A DNA stretch of 64,000 nucleotides from Leuctra nigra. Taxonomy: Eukaryota > Arthropoda > Insecta > Plecoptera > Leuctridae. Under the pieces are notes generated by a model. That model ran no database searches. It saw only the letters and a program-made list of their open reading frames with translations, and was not told the origin of the DNA. Positions 24,901 through 36,500 of the stretch are shown one piece after another. Position 1 is the stretch's first letter; each line of letters opens with the position of its first letter. The DNA is taken from positions 35,849,017-35,913,016 of the forward strand of contig OW203763.1 in NCBI GenBank assembly GCA_934045905.1, read 5' to 3'. The position numbers and the translations under genes are program-made.

Positions 24901-27468
24901 ACGTCAGACCCTGCTACATGCCTGGGCAATGATCAGGCCCCGCTACCTCCCTCTGTCTCTGGGGATGAAGTAGTCCGTGCCTGGGCCTGTAGCGGGGCCA
25001 AGGCCCCTGATTGTTTCTGTAACAAGAGCTGTAAACAAGGGCCTGTAAACAAGAGCTCCCTCAGTCCGTGCCTAAGCCTGTTCCTGGGCCTGTAGCAGGG
25101 CTTTTAGCGGGGCTTTTAGCGGGGCCTGTAGCGGGGCCAGTAGCGGGTCCCACGAATATTTCCGAGACCTTATCTTGGTCATGAGTGAGTGGTAGTCAAC
25201 AGCCTCCTCAGCCCGAGTCGTTGCCTGGGCCTGTAGCGGGGCCCGTAATTGTTTCCGAGACCTTATCTGGGTCATGAGTGAGTGGTAGTCAACAGCCTCC
25301 TCAGCCCGAGTCGTTGCCTGGGCCTGTAGCGGGGCCCTAGTCTGTACATGGTCCAGGTGTGCTCGGTGACGCAATGCCCGGGCCCAACAGTGTTCCTCAG
25401 CATTTTCCTTCTCCTCGTCCTGATCCTCTCCTCCTAATAGAAACAAAACATCACTTCCAAGTTCACGTCGTATTGTCATGACTAGACAAGTCTCGTATTG
25501 AGAAAACTGAACAATATACTGCCGAGTTACGCATAAGCAACGTATCGACCATCAATGAAAGTAGGCCTTTACCTGGGTTGCAAACCGCGTATGGACCAAA
25601 TTATCAATGTGCACATGTACATAGACTAATTACTTGGTCTTTGCACATGTGCAGAACGATACGCGGGTTCCAACCACGGATTGCAACATAATGTGTTGCA
25701 CTTCACTTGTATTTTCATGGTCGATACGTTTCTTAAGAGGGCTGAGAAGTGAGCGTGGCCTTGAAGAGTTCTTGAATAGTTTTTATCAATATCTTTTACC
25801 AATGTAATTGTTAACAAAATAGGGCTTTGTACGAGTATTCAGAACAGTTCAATGAAAATAATTTCATAGTTTGGAATAAGTTATTAGTTTTATTTTGTCC
25901 AACAGATGTTTAGTGCCATAATTTTACTAATTTTCGGGCACTAAACGTCTGTGGGACAAAGTAAATCTAATAAGCTATGGAATTATTTTCATTGAACTGT
26001 TCTGAATACTCGTACAAAGCCTTATTTTGTTAACAACTACATTGGTAAAAGATATTGATAAACATCGATTAAAAAACTCTTCGAGGTCAAACTCACTACC
26101 CAGAACACGGCAGTATACATTGACTCTTACCTGTGTTCCAATCAGTGTCATTTATCTCTGGAATGGGCATCAATACATTCCGCCATGATGTGACGATACT
26201 CGCCGGCGATCTGGTCCTGGTTGGCCGGTACTCAGTCGGTATCTTGCTGTACTCAGTCGGTATCTTGCTGTAGTCAGTCGGTATCTTGCGGTACTCAGTC
26301 GGTATCTTGCGGGACCTTGCCGGCATGCTGTACTCAGTCGGTATCTTGCTGTACTCAGTCGGTATCTTGCGGTACTCAGTCGGTATCTTGCGGTACTCAG
26401 TCGGTATCTTGCGGTACTCAGTCGGTATCTTGCTGTACTCAGTCGGTATCTTGCTGTACTCAGTCGGTATCTTGCTGTACTCAGTCGGTATCTTGCGGTA
26501 CTCAGTCGGTATCTTGCTGTACTCAGTCGGTATCTTGCTGTACTCAGTCGGTATCTTGCTGTAGTCAGTCGGTATCTTGCGGTACTCAGTCGGTATCTTG
26601 CGGGACCTTGCCGGCATGCTGTACTCAGTCGGTATCTTGCTGTACTCAGTCGGTATCTTGCGGTACTCAGTCGGTATCTTGCGGTACTCAGTCGGTATCT
26701 TGCGGTACTCAGTCGGTATCTTGCTGTACTCAGTCGGTATCTTGCGGTACTCAGTCGGTATCTTGCTGTACTCAGTCGGTATCTTGCTGTACTCAGTCGG
26801 TATCTTGCGGTACTCAGTCGGTATCTTGCTGTACTCAGTCGGTATCTTGCTGTACTCAGTCGGTATCTTGCTGTACTCAGTCGGTATCTTGCGGTACTCA
26901 GTCGGTATCTTGTGTACTCAGTCGGTATCTTGCTGTACTCAGTCGGTATCTTGCGGTACTCAGTCGGTATCTTGCTGTACTCAGTCGGTATCTTGCTGTA
27001 CTCAGTCGGTATCTCGCGGTACTCAGTCGGTATCTTGCGGTACTCAGTCGGTATCTTGCGATCTCTCTGTGCTTCTTGCCGACTGACTTGCGTGGGAGTA
27101 TCCTCGGGGAGAGACACAATCTCTTTCTCTTCTGACATCTGTACGTCTGAGTGCAGAGAGGAAAATAATCCGGGATCTGGATAAGACCTGGAATAAGTAA
27201 TCGACGTCGTCAGGAACACTTTTCCTACGTTCCCTGTTCGTCGGTTGTTGACGAATTTCTACTGCGACATTTTGAAGCCAACTAAATTCCATTCACTGTA
27301 TAAGAATGACGACCTTGAAATCTACTGTCAATTGATAGTTATTTAGCTTAATTTTGAATTAGGTTTGATAATTATTATGTTAATAAATTGTTTCCAGTAG
27401 GTTGCTGAATGACAATCAAATTGACTTTATGTTTCAAGGTCGGTCATTCTTACAGTGAATGGAATTTA

Positions 27469-27563
<95 letters not shown>

Positions 27564-30500
27564 CCCTAAAATCGCTCAAAAGAAACACTGTTCACTAACT
27601 GTATCACTAACTAACACTAACAATGGGATAGCTTATCGTCAACCTTTCATTTTACGGCGATTCGATAAAAAAATGTACTGAATAAATCTAAACATCACAT
27701 CATATTGTGTAATTTGATCACCCTTCTCCGCCATTAGCAGATAAATGTTCATGGTGTAATAAAAAATAAAGAGTGGAATATTGTGTGTGTCATTACGTAC
27801 CTTGTGATGCTGCACAATGTGTTCCTGCAATCTCTCTTGATCTAGTCGCCTACGTAGAGCAAATCCGACTGGCGTGGTGCTTGTGTAGTGGCAAGTAGTA
27901 AGGGTGGATAACCTGTCATGCGATTATTGTTGACATTCAACCGGTTTCAGAGCCAATGTGCAAGATAAATAGTTGCGAATCGATTTGTATTCCAAATATC
28001 AAAGTTTCAATTAGAGATGATCTATGATGTAACGTTATGCTGTAATAATATGCACATTTATGCATGTGCAATAATGTGCACTCGAAATTTTATGACCCGG
28101 ATTTTAGATGAGCTCTGCGATCGTATAACTTTACTCGAAAAACGATCGACAACTCGTATGAGAGAATTTGTTCCTAGGCGATCGACTATTACGTGTCAAT
28201 GTTATTCTCCCATAAGAGTTGTCGATCGACTGTTGACAAAAGTTACACGATCCTCGTGCAGCCCGGATTCGAGACTCTAAAAATCTTCCCAGACTATTTT
28301 GTAGTTTGTAGGAAGGTGCTTGGGAGATTCCTTGATTCGGCAATAACCGCCTCCTTCCCACCTATCTTTCACATCACAGACTATAGCTGTCGAGTTCAAT
28401 GAACTCGTGAATATCTTGAATGGTTAATTCACTCGTAATCAAGAAGGAAGGAAGGAAGGAAGAAGGAAGTGGATCATTCAAGATAGGAAGGGAGAAGGAA
28501 TAAACATAAGACTAAAGAGAGTGCCGGAGAGTGTCACGGAAATGATTAAGGAGCTGGGATGGAAGTCGTTAAAGGAAAGAAGAAGGGAAATGAGACTCTG
28601 CAATTTTTTCAGAGCGTACACAGGGCGTGTTGGTTGGGACGAAATTGCACATAGGATTAAGAAACCGAATTATCTGGGGCGGAAGGACCACGCGGAAAAA
28701 GTGAGACTAGTAGAATCAAGGAGAGATGTAGGGAAGTATTCATTTGTGAGAAGAACGATATGTGACTGGAATACATTGAGTGGGGATGTTATTACGCCGT
28801 TACCAGAGGCAGTACAGGAATTTAAAGTAAGACTAGTAAAGCACAAATCAAAATGAGTGACTTAAGGACATTAGAATAGTAAAGACTAGGACAACCATAG
28901 TTCCTTAAATAATATTCCTTTAAATTAATTAGATCTAGTTTTAGTTTTAATTTTAGTTTTAATTATATTATACCATAACATTGTTACTATGGTTATCTTG
29001 TCCTTTGTTGTATTCTTATATCTAATATTATTATTAACATTAATTTTAACTTATCTTAAAAATGTTACCACCTGTATGCCATACAATTTGTAACTAATAA
29101 ATCAATCAATCAGGATCAACTAAGTGAATGTCAACTAATTGACATTGACCTGTGAACGTTTAGAAAGACCTTAGTCGTGCATCAAGTACGTTTTACAGGA
29201 CGATTTTATAAACTTTTTAATGCAAGTTGGACACACATCAGAATGAAACTTATTCGTCGAGTTTGAGTACATCCAATAATCTTGATCACGAAACTCATAT
29301 AATTTTGAGACTTCGCCAATGATAAGCTGCAGTAGGTAGAGTGAGTGAGTCAACTCGATCAGTTTCCGATGATGATGATTGATAATATTCTTCGACATGT
29401 AAGACTATGACAATTATACCTATGTCAATGAAGGAATCGATTTTGATTTAAAAAAAACACACTTGATTGGATATATTAATTTAATTTGAAACAAAGTAGG
29501 TTATAATTTGTTTATTTACAATAATTAATAACACAGATAGCTCCAAGAATATCAATACAATACATCACAATTGATTGTGTATTATTGTTGGAATTTGTAT
29601 ATTTATTATATCTCGATGAACCTGCATAAGCCGTACTCTGCATATAACGAAAATAAATCATAATATCTTATTAACAGTAGGAACTATTTTTACTCACATG
29701 AATTTAGTCAATATGTTAATCAGTCGATGTGCTGATATTAAAACTCCATGGGTCACGGCAGAAAACTAGTAGATAACATTTTGTAAGTTTATCAATGAGT
29801 CAATCACATTGCGGGTTGCGCCAGTGTCACGAGCGTTACCGGCTCAGGTTCGCAGTTGCCTCTACGCACTTGGGTTGTAAGCCAGGTTCGCAGTTGCCTC
29901 TACGCACTTGGGTTGTAAGCCAGGTTCGCAGTTGCCTCTACGCACTTGGGTTGTAAGCCAGGTTCGCAGTTGCCTCTACGCACTCGGGTTGTAAGTCAGG
30001 TTCGCAGTTGCCTCTACGCACTCGGGTTGTAAGCCAGGTTCGCAGTTGCTTCTATACGCACTCGGGTTGCAAGCCAGGTTCGCAGTTGCCTCTACGCACT
30101 CGGGTTGCAAGCCAGGTTCGCAGTTGCCTCTACGCACTCGGGTTGCAAGCCAGGTTCGCAGTTGCTTCTATACGCACTTGTAAGACAGGTTCACAGTTGC
30201 TTCTATACGCACTTGTAAGCCAGGTTCACAGTTGCCTCTACGCACTCGGGTTGCAAGCCAGGCTCACACCCAGTACTCCGTGTTCTCTAGTCGTGGAGAT
30301 GTGTTGAGTGACAGATCAATCAGTTGTCTGGGTCTGGGTCTGGGGACATGATTCTCGCTCGACACCGGGGAATTGTTGTGAATACTTCGTTCTGGTGAGT
30401 TGACACATATATCCCTCTCCGAGTCAGATTCTGAGCCAACCTCCTGGATGACAGGGTTCTCAGATTCCTGGAACCTTGTTCGAGTTCGTGCAGAAGATTT

Positions 30501-33500
30501 GGGAGTGATGAATTGTACTTCAGCGGGGAGGGGCCTGATCCCTAATGGACTGTTGATCACTCCTTGACTTCTTAATGTGTTATTGTTTCTGTCTCCTCGC
30601 CCTCGGCCGTTTTCGGCCCAATTCGTGTGTCTTCGGGAATGACCATCTCTTCTATCTTGATCTCTGTTATACACATGTCTTTCGCTATGCTGATCACGGT
30701 TCGGTATACCTAGATTACGATCGGCATTTAACGTATTTCCACGCATACGTTCGGTACTATTCGGCTGTCTTCGGGTGCGGTCATAGTTGCTCGCGAATCC
30801 TCGGTTATTATCGGCATTCTCCGTGAATCTTCGTCCATATCCGTTATTGTTCTCATGTCCTCGACTTGGTTCGGTACTGTTCGTATTTATATTCAAATCC
30901 GATCTCTCACTTCGTCTTTCTCGCCAAAATACTTTCGTCAAAAGAACTCCCAACAACACACCGCTTGCTAGAAATAACAAAGAATATAATGTGACGTCAC
31001 ATGGTACACTACAGCGGCCATCTTGTTCTTCGACGCCATCTTGATCGTCGACAGCGAATGTCACCTGCTCTTGAAAACAATAACGATGTTGGTAAGACGC
31101 ACGCATTGCTGACACTGACAGTAAGCAAGTTCGATAGTTGGGGTTGTTTTTGTTGATGTTGTGTTTGTATTGACATTGTTTATTATCGGCTTTGGGTCTC
31201 GCAATCTAGCAGTTGTTTTGTTGTTAAATGGCCAGGAAAGTAAAAGATGGGTTTCATGTCTGAATTCAGTTAAGGAAAATGTGTACATATATGTAAGCAT
31301 AAGTAAGTAATGAGAAATATGTTGAAATGAGTAGAGTAGTACGTACAACACAAAAAGATAATATCCGATAGCTTAGAGCTATTATCAGTATCTATCATAA
31401 TAATTAATGAGTCGGTTGTACTCAAAGGTAAACATTGGAGAAAATATTTCCTAAATATCGTCATAACATATTTTGTATCATTCAAATCATGAAAAATTTG
31501 AGAAGTAATTAGGATAGCTATTTATTTAGTCGTGTCAAAGATGAATAAATATAGTGACATTTCAGCTTTGACACAAGTATTGGCAGAGATAATGTATTTA
31601 AAAGTAAGTGTGTAAGTTAATGTCTAAACACGACTCAAAGAAAGCTTTGTTAATTGTTTGTCACAGTATACGTTTCACAATTTTAATGGTTCAAACCAAA
31701 TATTTGTTCAAACGCTATAAAATATCTCCAATGTTTACTTTCGGCAGCGATCATACTTTCAGGTACAGCCGAATTCTTACATGTTTTGCTATCCCCAGGG
31801 CCGTATTATCCATAAGGCAATGTAGGCAGACTGCCTAGGGCCTACGAAGCTTTTGGGGCCTACAAAAGGCCCATTTTAATAAAAGCTCACTTCCATTAAA
31901 AAGTATTTTTCAATTATTTAATTAATTTCAATTCAAATATTTTAAAGAGTGTCTTAAAATTGTGTAAAAATCAGCCCCCCCCCCCCCCCCCAATTGTTTT
32001 CTTCAGCAAACCCTTTTCCTCTGAAGATCATTGATCGTATCAACCAACACGTATTATTCTACAAATTAACCACGGGAAAAGTAAAACATTTCGGACAGGG
32101 GCCTACGAAAAAAAGTAGAGCCTATGAACTACGAAGGTCCTAAGACGACGGCTGGGTAGTGAGTTTGACCTTGAAGAGTTTTTAATCGATTTTTATCAAT
32201 ATATTTTACCAATGTAATTGTTAACAAAATAAGGCTTTGTACGAGTATTCAGAACAGTTCAATGAAAATAATTCCAAAGCTTTTAATGGTTTATTAGATT
32301 TACTATGTCCTGCAGACGTTTAGTGCCCGAAAATTAATAAAATTATGGCACTAAACATCTGTTGGACAAAATACAACTAATAACTTATTCCAAACTATGA
32401 AATTATTTTCATTGAACTGTTCTGAATACTCGTTCAAAGCCCTATTTTGTTAACAATTACATTGGTAAAAGATATTGATAAAAATCGATGAAAAAACTCT
32501 TCAAGGCCACGCTCACTACTCCTGGCTATCCCCACCTCTGCAATGACGTATTTAACGGTTGTCATGTTTGTCTACAGTGTGAAGAACACGACGGTGAGCG
32601 AGGGCCTGGTGTCTTATAAGTGTGTTTGCGTGTTTGTTTAGTGTGAAGAACACGACGGTGAGCGAGGGCCTGGTGTCTTATAAGTGTGTTTGCGTGTTTG
32701 TTTAGTGTGAAGAACACGACGGTGAGCGAGGGCCTGGTGTCTTATAAGTGTGTTTGCGTGTTTGTCTACAGTGTGAAGAACACGACGGTGAGCGAGGGCC
32801 TGGTGTCTTATAAGTGTGTTTGCGTGTTTGTCTACAGTGTGAAGAACACGACGGTGAGCGAGGGCCTGGTGTCTTATAAGTGTGTTTGCGTGTTTGTCTA
32901 CAGTGTGAAGAACACGACGGTGAGCGAGGGCCTGGTGTCTTATAAGTGTGTTTGCGTGTTTGTCTACAGTGTGAAGAACACGACGGTGAGCGAGGGCCTG
33001 GTGTCTTATAAGTGTGTTTGCGTGTTTGTCTAGTGTGAAGAACACGACGGTGAGCGAGGGCCTGGTGTCTTATAAGTGTGTTTGCGTGTTTGTCTAGTGT
33101 GAAGAACACGACGGTGAGCGAGGGCCTGGTGTCTTATAAGTGTGTTTGCGTGTTTGTCTAGTGTGAAGAACACGACGGTGAGCGAGGGCCTGGTGTCGGA
33201 GCTCACACTGCGGGGGATTCGAACCGATGACGGTGGGATGTACACCTGCTTCGGTAGGAATGAATACGGACATGATCAGACGACCATGCAGCTACTTGTG
33301 CAAGGTACTGGAATCAGTCATCATATTAATTTTGTTAACAGTTTAATTCTCTCCCAGCGAGAATTCTCTCCTACACTTGGCAAAATCGGTCAAACCCCTC
33401 GTTTATTGGAGAATTCCTTCCATTGGTCAATCTTGGGCCTTCACTTCAGCGATGTCGGGTGGCCGGTCCTGACACATCACACTCTTTTTTTCCTCCTCCT

Positions 33501-36500
33501 CTACGTCTTCTGGCTGATGTCTCTCCACCTCTCTCTGTCCTCCCACAATCTTCCTGCAGTCACTGTTCCCCACTCCTCACCTCTTTTCTCTACATCCCAC
33601 TTCACCTGGTCTTCCCATTAGGAGAGAAACATACCATAGGGCGGAAACAGTGACGATTCCAGACATGTCTCAGGGGGGAGGGGGCTGTCCCCCCCCCCCC
33701 TCATGACATTCTTTCATTTCAAGAAAGAAGGACATGCCTTTGCCCTCCAGTAGCCAGGAATAATAATCATAATGTTTATTTTGCCATTCTGATAAAAATT
33801 GCAAATGAAGTTAAAATGATACTAGTTATACAATATAGTGCAAAGAAGTGAAGCTAATTGAGCTCATAAACCAGTTTTCCTGCCTTCATCCAATCATATT
33901 TTGTAAAGGATGCGTCATTATGCAAGAGAAAACTTCCAAAACTGTATTTGTTGACATCAGTCAAATGGCAATTGATAGGGCGTGATTCGTGCTTTTCAAA
34001 ATCGAGACAAGGCACTTCCGCCCTTCTACCTCTGAGATTCAGATTCTACAGACGTGTACACACGACATCATCATGTCATCTGATCGTACTGTATCATGAG
34101 AGATGGACCGGGTTGCTGGGAAATGACATTATTGATTCCAGCCACATTCATGGTTACGCGATTGACTTGACAAATTTCAATTAGTGCGAATAACAAATAA
34201 TTACAGGTTATAAGCAAACAATGGGGGAAGATGAGTAAATAATAATATTACTTTAGCTTCAACCAGAGTTCTTGTAGTTGGTGTACAGTGGCGGAAAAGA
34301 AAGATATAAGGAAGCACTTGTTCCCTATTTCATATTTAAGTAAATATAGGCCCCGCCCCCTCGACCGGTATCACTGAAAGTGTTGTTTTGGGGTTGGTGG
34401 TGGGTGTGGGTGTGGGGGGGGGGGGGGGGGGGGGTGAAATGGAGATTTACCTTGTATTTTTCCATCACTCTTATATCCGGAAAAAATATATTTTTTAGTT
34501 TAATTTCTATTCCTGAATAATGTGCTTCCTACGGTTTGGCTGTATGAGGGGGTAGGGGGCTAAATTAAACAGTTGAAAATTAAACATCAAAATAACGATT
34601 CAGTAGTCAAATATTATGCCAAGAATATTCCGAACAAAAGTTTTTCGATTGCTACTAACACAAATTTTATAAAACATGTTTTATTGTGTTAACACTCCAC
34701 TTTTGTTTTTCCATGATCGTAAATATATATAGAAGTTTCAAGTTTAGTTCTTCCGAGGGGGTCCGATGCCGTGGAGTCAAACCTTTGGGCTCTTCGTGAG
34801 TCATAAACCTACCATGGACAGGCGCCGGGGCTATTCTGGAATGCTACCGGTTCATAGCATTTCAATAGCTCTAACCTGCTCCGGGCTGCGAGAATTGAAT
34901 TGCAGTTAAGTTCGTAAATGGGGTTAAAAATTAACCAATGAGAAACGAGTGCAGTCGACCGCTATCATACTTAATTGAATGTAAAATGCTTCCACACCTC
35001 TAGGTCACTTATTTCGCTTTTGCTTAACTCTATTTCAATTATTTAAATATACATTATCTTCATGTAACATCAATTGAAAGAAAATTGAAAAAGAAGGCAA
35101 TGACATTTCATTATTCAAATTAAACAGCTGAGCAAAGACAATGACATTTCATAACAACTTTTCAGCTCAGCAAGATCGACGTCATGATTGCGAGTGACGT
35201 TTTACCACCCTTACTTCTTGGCTGAAAAATAACTCCATAAACGAACTTAACTGCAATTCAATTCTCGCCTCCGGGCTTCACCTCTCACGGCCCACTTCGA
35301 CCCCTTTTTTTATCTTTTTATTACCTCTTTATTGCCTATTTTACTAATAGTAGTGTAATGGTCTTTAATAGCGGGGTGACAGCGATGTCTCATTACATTT
35401 TTTCTTTTGTTAATCAAATGGAGGTCATGGAGAGGGGTCGACCACAATGGGTCTGGTCAGGGGGAGTCCAGCACTGGTGGGGACACCCAAACAGCAGTCA
35501 TAGTTTGATGCCAAGTGATTGTTAATAATAATGACCACGTGCTTAAAAATGTTTTGCGATAATATTGTAAATAATGTTCTAACACATTCTAACATTCAGT
35601 CAACATTCTAACGTCAATTAGGTAACATCATGATTGTACTCTCCAATCAATAAGCAATTATGTACCTCAGAGGTAGAAGGCCCGATGCCCACGTCAATGA
35701 TTCTTGAGTTGAGTTCATAAACCAGTAATGCTGCCTTCATCCAATCACATTTGTAAAGGTGACACCCGTCATTTTGTAAGAGAATACTTCAAGTCACTAT
35801 ATTTGTTGACTTCAGTCAAATGGCAATTGATAGAGCTTGATTACATCATTCTAAAAGTGGACAACGCAAAATCGAGTAAAGACTACCAGCCTTCTGTACC
35901 TCAGGGGCCAGATTCACAAAAAGTATTATCTCCTAATACGTACTATCGTTGGTATTATCTTTCATTTAACATGGTGTTTTTGGTATTAAATCAAAAGATA
36001 ATACGTATAAGAAGATAATACCTTTCGTGAATCCAGCCCCAGAGGTACAGACATTATGAGCTGAATTTTACATGAAGCAGTTATACAGTCTAATTCAATG
36101 TTACAAATATAACTACGTGCTGTGTGCTACGTGTAATCTCTTCCTAGCATTGGTCTTGTTTGATGACAGATGTGCCTGATATTCCTACCAATCTGCATGT
36201 ACTGAGTCGCAGCAGCCGTCGCCTGAGTGTTGCATGGACCCGCCCAGGAGATGGCAACAGTCCCATCACTCGGTATCTCGTCCGCTTCACACCAGCTCAA
36301 GGTTTTGTATTTTAATGTATATACATGTGTAAATTGACGGGTATGATAATACTTACGACTTGAATGTTTCGTTTTATTGACATGACATATACATTGTTTT
36401 TTAATTGCATCACTGTAATACTGAACATGTCCTTTGTTGAAATAAATAAATAAATAAATAAAAAATAAATACTCTCAATCACGTCTGATAAAACGTCTAC

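Larger units (their letters stand above)
33305..36169. other. Intron with nested transposons
   Basis: Besides the elements listed separately: poly-C at 33691-33701, a MITE fragment at 33860-34040, poly-G at 34417-34434, and an old repeat (about 34541-34887 continuing 35278-35335) related to 61405-61770 and split by the element at 34888-35268. The acceptor TTTGATGACAG precedes the FN1 exon. Confidence 0.6.

Noticed and set aside
26221..27184. Plus-strand ORFs of TQSVSCC / YSVGILL repeats
   Set aside because: Antisense shadows of the 21-bp unit. The unique flanks and splice sites support the minus strand instead.
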